A stretch of 64,000 nt of DNA from Candidatus Hermodarchaeum yapensis (GCA_016840405.1 JAEOSK010000003.1:62001-126000); one strand, 5' to 3'. Counted from the stretch's first letter, positions 27,649-37,464 are shown. Translations and numbers: made by a program. The notes: a model not told the origin generated them from the sequence alone.

Positions 27649-28086
27649 GTGTCCAGGGTAGAAAAGAAACGCCAGCCGTTCAAACTTCAAATAATGGACT
27701 TACTTATAGAGATAGGGCTCTCATCTGGTATCGCTGATGAAGTCGCCATTGAAGTTGTGAAAAACTCTGAAGAAGATACACCCATTGAAACAATTCGAAT
27801 TATGATTCTCAAAAGCCTTCGAAAATATGACGCGAAAGCTGCACAAAAACTCGCGCTGCGGTTTCAGTACATTGAGAAGCAATTAGAAGATGTTCGACGA
27901 AAAGCAGAACGAGGCGACGAAATCTACGATGAACAAGCAGTCGTCGAATTGTTGAACGCTGATGAAATAACTGCGGCTGAACTCTTCTTTATGGAAGGAC
28001 GTGCTGGACGAAGCTGGCAACGAAAAACAGACCATCGCGATGCTGGGTCCACTGAGTTAAGTCGCGAGGAATACTATGAAGATTAA
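27649..28086 (+). CDS. ATP-cone-like hypothetical protein
   Basis: This 145-residue protein has a stretch KRQPFKLQIMDLLIEIGL followed by an Ala/Ile-rich helix and a TPIETIRIMILKSL segment. The spacing resembles an ATP-cone nucleotide-binding module (as in NrdR and ribonucleotide reductases), though no enzyme domain follows. The C-terminal half is charged (VEDVRRKAERG). GTG 27649 is chosen because AAGGAG ends nine bases before it; the ATG at 27640 abuts AAGGAG directly and would lack spacing. The stop overlaps the next gene's start by 11 bases, suggesting coupling. Confidence 0.5.
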   Translation: MSRVEKKRQPFKLQIMDLLIEIGLSSGIADEVAIEVVKNSEEDTPIETIRIMILKSLRKYDAKAAQKLALRFQYIEKQLEDVRRKAERGDEIYDEQAVVELLNADEITAAELFFMEGRAGRSWQRKTDHRDAGSTELSREEYYED

Positions 28087-28525
28087 GGAAATACCTTCGA
28101 ATGGAGAGCTATTTCCCACCATTGCTTTACCTGACGCGGACATCCCCACACCAAAGCTTCGACTCTTCATCACCATTATTGTCACAGTTACAATTTCTAC
28201 ACTCATTTTCATAGATCAAATTCTTGGATTATGGACCGGCGGTTTCTATTGGATTTTGTTTGTTCTAGGCATTCTATTGAGTTGCCTGATTATCGGACTC
28301 TTACTTGTAATAAATGAAAAACGCCGGAAAGGAGCTGAAGAAACGTGGTTAGAAAAATTTGGGAACGAGATTGGATGGCCCGTCACGATTCTATCCTTTA
28401 CTATATAGTTTCTGTTTCCACAAAGCCGCCCCTTCCTCCTTGGGTCAATTTTAGGGGCATGCTGGCTCGTTTTCTTGTGGCACCATAGGAAAAAACAAAA
28501 AGAAGCGCTAATGGCTAATTCTTAA
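28076..28525 (+). pseudogene. Small membrane protein with in-frame amber codon
   Basis: From ATG 28076 the frame gives 110 residues with two membrane segments, then TAG at 28406-28408. Past that codon the same frame continues for 38 codons with a plausible third/fourth membrane hairpin (FLLGSILGACWLV then HHRKKQKE) and ends at TAA 28523. The TAG interrupts what would be the middle of a transmembrane segment, so this looks like a full four-segment protein broken by a nonsense codon. Amber suppression or pyrrolysine is less likely, because TAG is a routine stop here. The gene overlaps the ATP-cone-like gene by 11 bases. Function unknown. Confidence 0.55.
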
Positions 28526-28527
28526 CC

Positions 28528-28914
28528 TCAACCTGCTTTGGTAAGCTTGGTGATTATTTCGAAAAGTGCACTAGCACGAACTGGTTTAACTTGGAACATA
28601 TCTGCCCCAGCTTCAAGAGCCGCTTCACGAACAGTCTCATCGGCACTAATGAAAACAATCTTACTTTTTCTGCTAATCTCGTGGATCATTTTCGTCGCGC
28701 TTATACCATCCATGCGTGGCATACGGTGGTCCATAATGATGATATCAGGTTTTGGATTCAGCTGAAGAAAAGTTTGAACTGCTTCATCTCCATCGAAAGC
28801 ACATCCGATGACCTTATGTCCTCTTAATTCGAAGAGAGCCTTGTAAACTCCATGAAGGTTCTCCTCATCATCAACTATGAAGATCGATGCCACGGATTGC
28901 ACTGTCCATCTCAC
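28528..28914 (-). CDS. Single-domain response regulator (CheY-like), copy A
   Basis: This 128-residue receiver domain has an acidic pair at Asp15-Asp16 (FIVDDEEN), phospho-acceptor Asp62 (IIIMDHRMP), Ser/Thr in FISADET and Lys110 (QVKPV). No DNA-binding domain follows, so it acts through protein contacts or phospho-relay. It is closely related to the receiver at 57851-58216. It converges with the small membrane gene. A histidine kinase partner in this window may be the PAS kinase at 33170-35374 or 56379-57851. Confidence 0.9.
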   Translation of the reverse strand: MRWTVQSVASIFIVDDEENLHGVYKALFELRGHKVIGCAFDGDEAVQTFLQLNPKPDIIIMDHRMPRMDGISATKMIHEISRKSKIVFISADETVREAALEAGADMFQVKPVRASALFEIITKLTKAG

Positions 28915-29113
28915 TTTGACTTCATTTGAGGATATACGTGGGAGTCAGCCGCTGGTAACTGTCTCCTCCGCACCCAATGCAACACATTTTGCTTCACACT
29001 GCAGTATTTAGAGTCTTCTGTTCAGTTAGCTGAACATGTCTTCCCATTGCGAAAGTCTTTCAGGAATCCTGAATCCACTTGAAAACCAAATGTGGACCGA
29101 AAGCTTGGGGATT

Positions 29114-31783
29114 TTACTGGGTTTCTTTAATTGTATCCATGTCTTCATATTGAAGAGGGATTGCATCAAAAGTAGTTTTGCAGTGGGTGCTACAGAAGAA
29201 GTATCGTTTCCCTTTGAAGTCACTAAACAAGTCCGTTGTTGTTTTCACCTTCATTTTACAAATGGGATCAATAGCTAGTGTAGGTTTCTCTGTTGGTTCT
29301 TGTTTGGCAATAGAAGTTGTTTGAGTGCCTTTAATTGGTTTGAAGCGTCCGAGAAGCAGTGCATTAGTCACTACGCTAACACTTGATAAGGCCATAGCAA
29401 GTGCAGCCCATTCAGGTCGGAGCATAATGTAAGGGTAAACTAAACCTGCTGCAACGGGAAGGAGAATGATGTTATAGATTAATGCCCAGAAAAAGCCTTG
29501 GCGAATTTTTGAGAGAGTTTTTCGTCCGAGTTGAATGGCTGTGACAACATCAAGGAGATTGTCCCGAACGAGTACAATATCACCTGCTTCGACTGAAACA
29601 TCAGTTCCTGACCCCAAGGCTATACCGACGTCGGCTTGGGCAAGGGCAGGAGCGTCATTAATTCCATCGCCAGTCATCGCTACTTTATGATTCTGTGATT
29701 GAAGGCGCTGAATTTCTCTCGCCTTTTCATCGGGTAAAACTTCAGCGATAACTTCATTGATTCCTGCTTGGTGTGCAATAGCCTGGGCAGTCCGCTCCTT
29801 GTCGCCGGTGAGCATTACCACATCAATGCCCATCTTCTGGAGGTGTTCAACAGCCTCTGCTGAATTGGGCTTGAGAGTATCAGCAATAGCAACCAAAGCT
29901 AAAGGCGTATGATCTTTGGCAACAAAGATGGTTGTCTTGCCTTGTTGTTGAAGGAGCGCCACATGCGGTTCTAATTCACTGACATCAACATTGCTTTCAG
30001 CCATGAAGGCATCATTGCCAACTTCAATTACAGATCCTGCTACTTTGCCTCTTACCCCCCTTCCTGTAATGGAGTTAAAATCATCAGGATCAGGTACTCG
30101 AACTTCTCTTTCTTCAGCATATTCTACAATTGCATGTGCAAGTGGATGTTCACTCCACTTCTCAACACTGGCAATAAGAGAGATTACTTCCTGTTCATCT
30201 GAGTTTCCAGTGATAATGATATCGGTGACTGTGGGTTTTCCAATGGTAAGTGTTCCAGTCTTGTCAAAGACGATTTTATCGACTTGCGGAATGATCTCTA
30301 ATCCTTCTCCCGTTTTTACGAGAACACCCAGTTGAGCACCCCGACCGATACCTACCATTAGTGCTGCAGGTGTAGCCAAGCCAAGGGCACAAGGACAAGC
30401 AGCAACAAGAACAGCGATAGAAAAGCTGAGGGCTGAAACCCAATTGAATTCAGGATAATTAGGAGTGAACGCGATGAGTACAAACCATATGCTAAACACG
30501 ACGAGTGATAGTATGAGAATGAAAGGGACAAAGCGCTCAGCAATTGCATCAGCCCTCCGCTGAATGGGAGGTTTATGGGTTTGTGCTTCTTCAACCATTT
30601 GAATAATCTGCGCAAGGACTGTATCCCGTCCAACTTTCATCGCTTCAATTGTGAGAACGCCGGTTTGGTTCAGCGTACCACTAACAACGGAATCGTCAAT
30701 TTTTTTGCTTACAGGCAGAGATTCCCCGGTAATCATTGCTTCATTAACAGAAGATTGCCCATCTATGACGAGACCGTCAACCGGAATTTGAGCACCCGGT
30801 CGCACCAGGAGATGGTCACCGACTTCAACATCGTCAGTCGGAATCGTCACCTCCTGACCATCGCGGAGCACAACAGCCGTAGGGGGCTGAAGGTCCATCA
30901 GCGCTCGAATCGCTTGGGACGTACGACCTTTAGCCATTGCCTCAAGTGTACGCCCAAGGAGGATGAATGTCATCAACATCGCTGCAGATTCGAAGAACAC
31001 CATCGACACTGAAAGGAGGAAAGTAGCCGCGACTGAATAGAAGTACGCTACACTCGTTCCAATCATGATGAGTGTGTCCATGTTCGTCTTTCCATGTCGC
31101 GCTGCATTGAGAGACGATTTGTAAAACGGATACCCTCCATAGAACTGGACGGGAGTCGTTAAGAGGAAGAGTACAAACGCAGGAGTAATTCCTAACGGAA
31201 GGTATGGCAATATCAGATGCGGGAGAAAGGAAATAATCACAATGGGAATCGTAAAAATGAGAGTGAAAGCGAACCGTTGGGAATAAAACCGAATTTCTCG
31301 TTCACGGGTCATTGCTTCGCGATCAATATCCGTGGTCATCTCAGCTACGATATCGAAGCCAATAGCATTCAGCGCTGTCCGTACGGTCTTGGTTGCAACT
31401 AGTTCCTCATCATATTCGATGACCAAGCGACCGGACATGGTAAATTCAGCGACAGAGAGAATTCCCGCGATATCTTCCAGGGCTTCTTTGATATAGGACC
31501 ACTCATCAGTTCGTGGAGTAGGGGATAGGGTAACAGTCATTGTGGCACGTTGAGGTTGATAACCCGTCGAAGCAACCGCATCTTCGAGTTCCTCCCGTGA
31601 AATCTGATCTGGATCGAAATCCACCTTAGCCTTTTCTTCCAAAAGATTCACTGAAACCTTTGCCACACCTTGTTGTTGAAGCAAAGCTTTCTCAATTGTA
31701 GTCACGCATGCAGCACAATGCATGCCTTCTATTCGCATGGATAGTCGTTGGGTTTTTTGACCTGCATCACGGGTTTCATTCAT
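29114..31783 (-). CDS. copA: P1B-type copper-transporting ATPase with C-terminal YHS domain
   Basis: This 889-residue copper exporter begins at ATG 31783; a longer open frame upstream to 32080 is not coding in this register. It has an N-terminal heavy-metal domain (GMHCAAC, residues 20-26), a second domain about 85-150 without the Cys pair, eight membrane segments, the Cys-Pro-Cys ion site in [13 protein letters not shown] and DKTGTLT for phosphorylation. After the ATPase core a YHS-type domain closes the protein (IDPICKMKV...[11 protein letters not shown]). That last domain matches the separate 48-residue YHS protein at 32993. It lies 16 bases downstream of the fusion regulator, and the two are probably co-transcribed. 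Confidence 0.95.
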   Translation of the reverse strand: MNETRDAGQKTQRLSMRIEGMHCAACVTTIEKALLQQQGVAKVSVNLLEEKAKVDFDPDQISREELEDAVASTGYQPQRATMTVTLSPTPRTDEWSYIKEALEDIAGILSVAEFTMSGRLVIEYDEELVATKTVRTALNAIGFDIVAEMTTDIDREAMTREREIRFYSQRFAFTLIFTIPIVIISFLPHLILPYLPLGITPAFVLFLLTTPVQFYGGYPFYKSSLNAARHGKTNMDTLIMIGTSVAYFYSVAATFLLSVSMVFFESAAMLMTFILLGRTLEAMAKGRTSQAIRALMDLQPPTAVVLRDGQEVTIPTDDVEVGDHLLVRPGAQIPVDGLVIDGQSSVNEAMITGESLPVSKKIDDSVVSGTLNQTGVLTIEAMKVGRDTVLAQIIQMVEEAQTHKPPIQRRADAIAERFVPFILILSLVVFSIWFVLIAFTPNYPEFNWVSALSFSIAVLVAACPCALGLATPAALMVGIGRGAQLGVLVKTGEGLEIIPQVDKIVFDKTGTLTIGKPTVTDIIITGNSDEQEVISLIASVEKWSEHPLAHAIVEYAEEREVRVPDPDDFNSITGRGVRGKVAGSVIEVGNDAFMAESNVDVSELEPHVALLQQQGKTTIFVAKDHTPLALVAIADTLKPNSAEAVEHLQKMGIDVVMLTGDKERTAQAIAHQAGINEVIAEVLPDEKAREIQRLQSQNHKVAMTGDGINDAPALAQADVGIALGSGTDVSVEAGDIVLVRDNLLDVVTAIQLGRKTLSKIRQGFFWALIYNIILLPVAAGLVYPYIMLRPEWAALAMALSSVSVVTNALLLGRFKPIKGTQTTSIAKQEPTEKPTLAIDPICKMKVKTTTDLFSDFKGKRYFFCSTHCKTTFDAIPLQYEDMDTIKETQ

Positions 31784-31799
31784 CCAAAAGCACCTCAAG

Positions 31800-32861
31800 C
31801 TACTCTCTTTCTGCGACCTTGAGTTGCCGTTTATAGGCTCTTGCACAATGATGGCAGCAAAAGGCCATTTGTTTACCATTGATTTCCTCGATATGAGCAC
31901 CTTCGTAGACTTTGCAGCCGCAACTGGCACAGACTTGCAAATTTGTTTCAAAAGCCGCAGCTGTAATAGAAGCAAATCTTGAGAAGAGTAATTCAGCTCC
32001 TTTTCGACCCTTCTCAGTGAAACTAACCACTCTCCTTGGTCGTTTTCCAGTTGGATTACTCTCCGATGTAACAAAACCATGTTCTTCTAAGTACTCAAGA
32101 AATGGGTATAATGTACCTGCACTTAGAGAACGGCCAGTTCGATTTCGGTATTTCGCCATAATTCCATAGCCATGAGAAGGAGATTCGTATAGGAGCAGTA
32201 ATATGTAAACCTTAGCAAAATCATCAAATGGTACGCCCAAAGAGGTTTTTTTTGATATCGCCCCACTTTTCCTTACTTCCTTAATCTCATCAAATGGTTC
32301 AGTAGTTTCATCAGATTCAATTTGATGAGGAAGGGCTTTGGCAATTAGCTCTGATTCAATATTCAGTATATTTTCTCTTGAAATCATCTGAAGGTACTGG
32401 ATTGACTTTGGAAGTTTCAAGTCACTTAAATCGATTTTCCAAAGAATTCGATCTCTTAATTTTGTACCTTCTTTGAAAGTCTGAAGAAGTATCCAATGTC
32501 TACCATCTGTAATAATCCCGTACTTCACTCCCTCACTAGAACAATATCTAGCAAGTTTTTTTAATTGTTCAAGCTTTGTAATATCAATTCCTAGCTTTTT
32601 GACTTCAACGATTAATTCCGGTTTACCATCAATAGTCAATGTGATATCTGGAATACCTTCGGGAGTAAGATAACCATGTTGAACTTCAGAAGGATCTAAT
32701 GTTTTCCAACCTAAGTGGGTTAGGAGTGGTATTATAATTTGGGATTTTACGGCTTCTTCGCTATCCTCATAGTACTGTATATTTGCCTGAATGGTCTCCC
32801 AAAATTTAATTAGTTCTGAAGTGATTTTTGTAATTTTTCTTACTTCCTGGTTTGGATACAA
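31800..32861 (-). CDS. Fusion regulator: restriction-nuclease-like N-terminus, PadR helix-turn-helix, TRASH metal domain
   Basis: This 353-residue protein begins at TTG 32861. Residues 15-160 resemble the type I restriction R-subunit N-terminal domain: Pro71-Asp72 and Glu86-x-Lys88 keep the PD-(D/E)xK catalytic residues, and an [10 protein letters not shown] segment follows. Residues 210-300 are a PadR-type winged helix ([12 protein letters not shown]...GYGIMAKY...[10 protein letters not shown]). Residues 311-340 form a TRASH-like metal domain with Cys311-x2-Cys314-x-Cys316 and Cys335-Cys-His-His-Cys339. A TATA-like stretch lies at about 32894-32902. Adjacent to copA, it is probably a copper-responsive regulator; whether the nuclease part cuts DNA is unknown. 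Confidence 0.75.
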   Translation of the reverse strand: MYPNQEVRKITKITSELIKFWETIQANIQYYEDSEEAVKSQIIIPLLTHLGWKTLDPSEVQHGYLTPEGIPDITLTIDGKPELIVEVKKLGIDITKLEQLKKLARYCSSEGVKYGIITDGRHWILLQTFKEGTKLRDRILWKIDLSDLKLPKSIQYLQMISRENILNIESELIAKALPHQIESDETTEPFDEIKEVRKSGAISKKTSLGVPFDDFAKVYILLLLYESPSHGYGIMAKYRNRTGRSLSAGTLYPFLEYLEEHGFVTSESNPTGKRPRRVVSFTEKGRKGAELLFSRFASITAAAFETNLQVCASCGCKVYEGAHIEEINGKQMAFCCHHCARAYKRQLKVAERE

Positions 32862-32914
32862 AATTATATGCTAATGATTGAATTGACAGCAATTCTTATA
32901 AACATAACATATTG

Positions 32915-32922
32915 GATATATC
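32915..32922. promoter_or_regulatory. GATATATC palindrome between fusion regulator and YHS gene
   Basis: A perfect 8-base palindrome (GATATATC) sits midway between the divergent TATA-like stretches at about 32894-32902 (minus strand) and 32949-32957 (plus strand). It is a reasonable operator position for the copper-module regulator, but too short to be sure. Confidence 0.35.
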
Positions 32923-32992
32923 TTGATGGATAGTAACATCAACGAGCCATATAACCTTTTATGAATTATTAAAAAAAATGGAGATGAGCTTT

Positions 32993-33139
32993 ATGGCGAT
33001 TGATCCCATTTGTAAAATGACGGTAAATGAAAAGACCGCTAAATGGACTTCCAAGTACAAAGGTAAGACTTACTACTTCTGTGCCCCAGGCTGTAAAGCA
33101 GAATTTGACAAGAATCCTGAAAAATATGTGTCCAAGTAG
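32993..33139 (+). CDS. 48-residue YHS-domain protein
   Basis: This is a short free-standing metal-binding protein ([16 protein letters not shown]...[12 protein letters not shown]), 48 residues long. The Cys-Lys-Met and Cys-x3-Cys pattern is the YHS metal-site arrangement and matches the C-terminal domain of CopA nearby. It is divergent from the fusion regulator, with a TATA-like element about 40 bases upstream of the ATG (32949-32957). A likely role is copper binding or delivery; this is inferred from context. Confidence 0.8.
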   Translation: MAIDPICKMTVNEKTAKWTSKYKGKTYYFCAPGCKAEFDKNPEKYVSK

Positions 33140-33169
33140 GCTTGGAATCTTAGGACAACATTTCAGTGC

Positions 33170-35374
33170 CTAGGTTTCTTCTAGAGGCAGGACGATTCGG
33201 AAGGCGGCGCCTTTCTTTGGTGATGATTCGAGAAGCTCGATTGACCCGCCATATGCTTCAAGGACACGCTTACTGAGATTCAGTCCCAGGCCACTTTCAG
33301 TTGTTGCAGCGCCTCGTTCGAAAAGTTTGGGCAAGAGTTTCTTAGGAATACCAGGACCGTTATCAACAACATCAATTTTCACATGATTATGGTCTCGTGT
33401 GATAGAAATGTTCACAACGGGTTTGGTTCCTGCATGTTGGGCAGCGTTACGGAAGAGATTGTCGAACACCATCGGCAGAAGCCTTCCTCCAGTTACGCGT
33501 AATCTTCTGATTTTCAGCGGAGCTTTCACTTTAATCTTGAGTTGCTTGTGGGCGGTACTTGCTTGATCTGCGACGCGTTCAATGAGGGCAACGATTTCTT
33601 TTTCTGCTTCTTTTTCGGGTCGACCAAAGACGTCTAGGAGTCGTGTCATTCGTTCAGCTGATGCCCTTGTTGCCGTGAGAAACTCGTAGAGTTCTGAATC
33701 TTCAGGTGTTACCATTTGAGCAATTTCTGTGGTACTGAAGATCACTTGGAGGTCGTTGCCGAGGTCGTGCCGTAGAAGTGAAGCATAGAGTTCAAGGTCA
33801 CGGTTAGTGTTTTTGAGCTCCATTTCGGCGAGTTTGCGGTCGTGGATGTCACGAACTAATGTGAAGAGAGCGATGACTTGTCCGTCTCGCCTTATTGGGG
33901 TGCTGCTGACTTCACCCCATTTTCGAGATCCATCCTTGGCGATAAAGGCGTATTCAGCTGGAGGAACAGGTTTTCCTTCTAAAAGGCGTTTAGAGCTTTC
34001 AAGGACTTGTGGTAGGCTTTCAGGTTCCATAAGGTTTAGTTCAGGAAAGAATTTGCCCTTAAGCTCGCCTGGATGATAGCCGAGGTGTTTTTCGACGGAG
34101 GGTGACACATCAACGATACTAAGACTTGAGTCAATATAGAGAATGACATCACTTAATTTTTCGAAGAATAGGCGATAACGTTCTTCGCTTGCGGCGAGGG
34201 CCTCTAGGGCATTTTTTCGATCGGTGATGTCTTCGATTGTTCCCTCATAGTAGATGACGTTCCCTCTAGAATTTCGAATTGAACGACTATTCAGAAGGAC
34301 CCAAATAATTCGTCCGTCAAGTCGGCGAAATTGGGTTTCAAATCCACGGATTACTCCTTCTTGGATAACCCCTCGCGTGAATTCACTTCGAGCATTTGGA
34401 TCAACATAGAATGTAGAGGAGTTCTTGGTTCGCAAGGAATCTTTGTCGGGGTATCCGAGCATATTAACGAGCGAGGGATTGACATCAAGGATGGATCCAT
34501 CAGGTGTCGTTCGGTATAATCCGACGGGAACACTTTCAAAGAGGCTTCGGTATTCAGCTTCAGCTTCTTTCACTTTAGTGATATCAGTTATGGTCGCCAT
34601 AAGATGGCTCGGGGTTCCTGTTTCATCGGTGATTAATGTGGCCGTGATGTGAACGTCAATGAGGCGTCCGTCTGACTGGTATCTGGAGTATTCACCACTA
34701 TAATGACCTTTCTCGATAATCTCCTCGAAAATTTTAGGACCTATGTCTTCATAACCAATAAGATCTAGGGCATTTCCTCCAAGCAGTTCCCCTTCCTCTT
34801 TATCCCCAATGATGTCTACAAATGCGTCATTCGAATAGGTGATTTTCCCTTTAAGATCTGTAATCACAATACCACTCGGCGAACTCGCCATAGCCTTTTC
34901 ATGGAGTAGGCGTGCGGTTTCAGCTTTTTTACGTTCAGTTGTGTCCCTCACAATAGCAAGAAAAGCCTTCTTTCCGCGATATTCTATCAGACGTGCGCTA
35001 ATTTCAACGGATATCTGTTCTCCCTTTTTATGTTTGATTTGAGTTTCAAAAAGGATCGACCCTTTTTCTTGGACTTCTCGAACATGTTCAGGTATTAACG
35101 GAAAAGCATCAGCACCACCAAAATCATAGGGCTTCATCTGAAGTAGTTCATCATAGTTGTAGCCTGTGAGTTCACACGCACCTCGATTCACATCAATGAA
35201 CCGTCCCTCAGAATCAATGAAGAAGAAGGCATCACTGGCATTATTGAAAATTGTTCGAAACTTTTCTTCGCTCTCACGTAAAGCATTCTCGACACGATTC
35301 GGTTTTGTACTACCGATCGTAGTGATTTTTCCCTTTTGTGAACGGGTCTTCGACTTTTTCGGTGCCATCATCAT
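33170..35374 (-). CDS. PAS-domain sensor histidine kinase, four PAS domains
   Basis: This 734-residue protein lacks a membrane segment. Four PAS-type domains run from about 30-150, 155-275, 280-395 and 400-515 (FRTIFNNASDAFFFI, ITDLKGKITYSNDAF, LFESVPVGLYRT and FFEKLSDVILYI). A dimerisation helix then carries the phospho-accepting His in LLRHDLGNDLQV (about residue 545). The HATPase domain follows with N-box NLFRNAAQHAG and G-boxes DNGPGIP and GLGLNLSKR. It is a cytosolic sensor, perhaps of redox or small ligands. No response regulator is directly attached; copy A at 28528 lies 4.6 kb away. Confidence 0.93.
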   Translation of the reverse strand: MMMAPKKSKTRSQKGKITTIGSTKPNRVENALRESEEKFRTIFNNASDAFFFIDSEGRFIDVNRGACELTGYNYDELLQMKPYDFGGADAFPLIPEHVREVQEKGSILFETQIKHKKGEQISVEISARLIEYRGKKAFLAIVRDTTERKKAETARLLHEKAMASSPSGIVITDLKGKITYSNDAFVDIIGDKEEGELLGGNALDLIGYEDIGPKIFEEIIEKGHYSGEYSRYQSDGRLIDVHITATLITDETGTPSHLMATITDITKVKEAEAEYRSLFESVPVGLYRTTPDGSILDVNPSLVNMLGYPDKDSLRTKNSSTFYVDPNARSEFTRGVIQEGVIRGFETQFRRLDGRIIWVLLNSRSIRNSRGNVIYYEGTIEDITDRKNALEALAASEERYRLFFEKLSDVILYIDSSLSIVDVSPSVEKHLGYHPGELKGKFFPELNLMEPESLPQVLESSKRLLEGKPVPPAEYAFIAKDGSRKWGEVSSTPIRRDGQVIALFTLVRDIHDRKLAEMELKNTNRDLELYASLLRHDLGNDLQVIFSTTEIAQMVTPEDSELYEFLTATRASAERMTRLLDVFGRPEKEAEKEIVALIERVADQASTAHKQLKIKVKAPLKIRRLRVTGGRLLPMVFDNLFRNAAQHAGTKPVVNISITRDHNHVKIDVVDNGPGIPKKLLPKLFERGAATTESGLGLNLSKRVLEAYGGSIELLESSPKKGAAFRIVLPLEET

Positions 35375-35541
35375 TCCCCTTTTGTGGGGTAGCTTTACGG
35401 AGGGGTGCCTGAATTCCCCAACCTCTTCTCAAATTTGGTATCTAGTTAGTGGTAATAAGTGTCTTTCGTTCAATCTTTTAGAAAACTCTAAGAATTGCGA
35501 AAAGAAATGCTAGGCAAATGATGGACCAGATGTGGGTTTTT

Positions 35542-36438
35542 CTAATCTATGATGGCTTTTAGGTGGAATTTGTGTTGACCGAGTTTGCCTCCGAAGTTCG
35601 CAGCGGTAACACGAACCAGATCGGACACTTGGACAGCCGCATGAAGCGCTGCACGCATTCCATCTTGAACGGCGTTCTTGCTAAGACCGTTGAGTACAAT
35701 TTCGAGAACGCTGTTGACATTTGGAGGAACCAGAGAATCAGGAACTTGCTCACGCAGGGTCGGGCAAAGGCGAACGTTTGTCGAGGCTTTCAGGAAATCG
35801 TATTTCGATCCTACTTGACTCCCACTGCGACAGATACCCCCTGGAAACGGTGCTACGCAGCCATCGACAGCTTGAATGGCTTCAACCGCAGCCTCTGTAG
35901 CTTTTAGTGTACCTTTTCGTGTTTTACCCATCAGGATTAGATTTCCACCACCCACACCTTTCCTAATTCCGAATTTTTCTTCGATGAGAAATTCACCTTC
36001 AATGACTGGAATCCGCCACAAGAGCAGTTTGTCACCTACCCGTTTTCGATCTTCGTATCCATCTCCGAAATAACGCAGTTGATCACCCACATCCACCCAT
36101 TCTTCGGCATCATCCAATGCATTGAATACGGCAGATGTTGGACAGGTGAGAATACATTGTCCGGTTCGCTTACGCAGCTGCTTCGCTAAATCTTTGGATT
36201 TCAAAGCAGCAAAGAGCAACGTGATGCCGGGACGCTTATCGGGTGTTTCGGTTTTGGGTATGATTTGGTCAATACCCGCTTCAACTTTACATTCAATCAC
36301 AGAGGTTGCGAATCCTGCCGCGGATTGAGCACAGATTTGAGCCCATTTTGCCGTATCGGCAGTCATCAAAATTCGTGCAACCTGCATATCAAAGGCTTCA
36401 GCGAAGGTATCTTCGATTTCTACTCCATTCAATTCCAT
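35542..36438 (-). CDS. ftr: Formylmethanofuran:tetrahydromethanopterin formyltransferase
   Basis: Ftr transfers the formyl group from methanofuran to H4MPT, linking the fwd enzyme to mch. The protein has 298 residues, the usual length, and the expected N-terminus (VEIEDTFAEAFDMQ) and conserved CPTSAVFNAL and GSQVGSKYDFLKAS segments. The start ATG is clear. It is divergent from fwdC-mch, with a 132-base intergenic region containing a 7-2-7 palindrome. Confidence 0.95.
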   Translation of the reverse strand: MELNGVEIEDTFAEAFDMQVARILMTADTAKWAQICAQSAAGFATSVIECKVEAGIDQIIPKTETPDKRPGITLLFAALKSKDLAKQLRKRTGQCILTCPTSAVFNALDDAEEWVDVGDQLRYFGDGYEDRKRVGDKLLLWRIPVIEGEFLIEEKFGIRKGVGGGNLILMGKTRKGTLKATEAAVEAIQAVDGCVAPFPGGICRSGSQVGSKYDFLKASTNVRLCPTLREQVPDSLVPPNVNSVLEIVLNGLSKNAVQDGMRAALHAAVQVSDLVRVTAANFGGKLGQHKFHLKAIID

Positions 36439-36497
36439 TGTTAGTACACCAGACCAGAGTCGTAATGAAAATAATCATAAATAAGGTTACCATACAA

Positions 36498-36513
36498 CCT
36501 AAAGTTCTTTAGG
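36498..36513. promoter_or_regulatory. Palindrome in the ftr/fwdC divergent promoter
   Basis: CCTAAAG-TT-CTTTAGG is a perfect inverted repeat with a two-base centre, between the divergent starts of ftr and fwdC-mch. It is an operator candidate for the C1 genes; no second copy was found by eye. Confidence 0.4.
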
Positions 36514-36570
36514 CTAGTTCAACGAATTGCGAATACCCTAACCAATTACCCAGAAGTGGAGTTACCAAAA

Positions 36571-37464
36571 ATGGCAACCTCAAAAGTTGTGCTTCGACCC
36601 ACCATTGATCCGAGCGAACAAGTTCCCCTAAATCTTGGAAATGTTACACCAGATACCTTCGCAGGGAAGTCATTGGAAAAAATCAACAAAATCAAGATTT
36701 GGCACGGAAATCGACGTCTCACCCTTAGCAAAGTCTTTGAAGTTACTGGAAAAACTGTCAAAGCCCCTGAAAAGACGGTAATAGAGGTTCAAGGGGACAT
36801 TCCATATTGTCGTCATTTGGGGGAGGATATGACAGCAGGGAAGATTCTCGTAAAGGGAGACGTTGGTATGCACTTAGGCGTCCGCATGAAGGGAGGAACC
36901 ATCGAAGTGAAAGGAAACGCAGATCATTGGCTGGGTGCGGAGATGTCTGGAGGAGCTATCCGTGTTGGAGGGAACGTTGGTGATAAAGCCGCGTCGGCCT
37001 ATCTTGGAAGTAAATATGGTATGAATGGGGGAAGCTTGCACATTAAGGGCAATGCAGGACAAGAACTTGGAATGGGTATGCGTCGTGGTGTAATTGTCGT
37101 GGATGGTGACACTGAATCTTTTACTGGCACGCAAATGCTTGCAGGTACGATTATTGTTAGAGGACAACTGGGTGACCGGGCAGGTGCAGCGATGCGCTAC
37201 AAAGGCACGATTATCGCCCTTGGTAAAGCAGAATCCCTAATGCCAACGCATTTGTTCAATGGTGAATATTCAGAAATGCTCGTCCTTCGGTTGTTAATGG
37301 ATGCAATTGAAGCAGAAATTCCTGGCGTAACCTTTTCTGAAAAAGAACGAATCGGCCCCTATCTTAGATATACAGGCGACTTTGGCTCCGGGGGTCGTGG
37401 TGAATTGCTGTTATTCAAACCAAAGAATACACACATTCTCGAGGCAAGAAATAATGGCGATTAA
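36571..37464 (+). CDS. fwdC: Formylmethanofuran dehydrogenase subunit C
   Basis: FwdC is the beta-helix subunit that resembles the glutamate synthase C-terminal domain and braces FwdA and FwdB. From ATG 36571 it has 297 residues. The right-handed helix shows repeating G-x2-x-G patterns such as GDVGMHLGVRMKGG, ADHWLGAEMSGG and GNVGDKAASAYLG. A GTG at 36556 would add five residues. It overlaps mch by 11 bases (37454-37464), so the two are translationally coupled, and it is divergent from ftr. Confidence 0.93.
   Translation: MATSKVVLRPTIDPSEQVPLNLGNVTPDTFAGKSLEKINKIKIWHGNRRLTLSKVFEVTGKTVKAPEKTVIEVQGDIPYCRHLGEDMTAGKILVKGDVGMHLGVRMKGGTIEVKGNADHWLGAEMSGGAIRVGGNVGDKAASAYLGSKYGMNGGSLHIKGNAGQELGMGMRRGVIVVDGDTESFTGTQMLAGTIIVRGQLGDRAGAAMRYKGTIIALGKAESLMPTHLFNGEYSEMLVLRLLMDAIEAEIPGVTFSEKERIGPYLRYTGDFGSGGRGELLLFKPKNTHILEARNNGD

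Noticed and set aside
28406..28408. TAG as pyrrolysine codon
   Set aside because: TAG ends many normal genes here (for example fwdB and the GNAT gene), and the position is inside a predicted membrane helix, so a nonsense codon is more likely.
29020..29035. GTTCAG/CTGAAC inverted repeat downstream of copA
   Set aside because: Six-base stem with no T-run; too weak to call a terminator.
31784..32080. Upstream extension of the copA reading frame
   Set aside because: It lies inside the fusion regulator in another frame and has no family similarity; ATG 31783 starts the heavy-metal domain.
37382..37453. Earlier mch start at 37382
   Set aside because: It lies wholly inside fwdC in another frame; ATG 37454 begins the conserved N-terminus.
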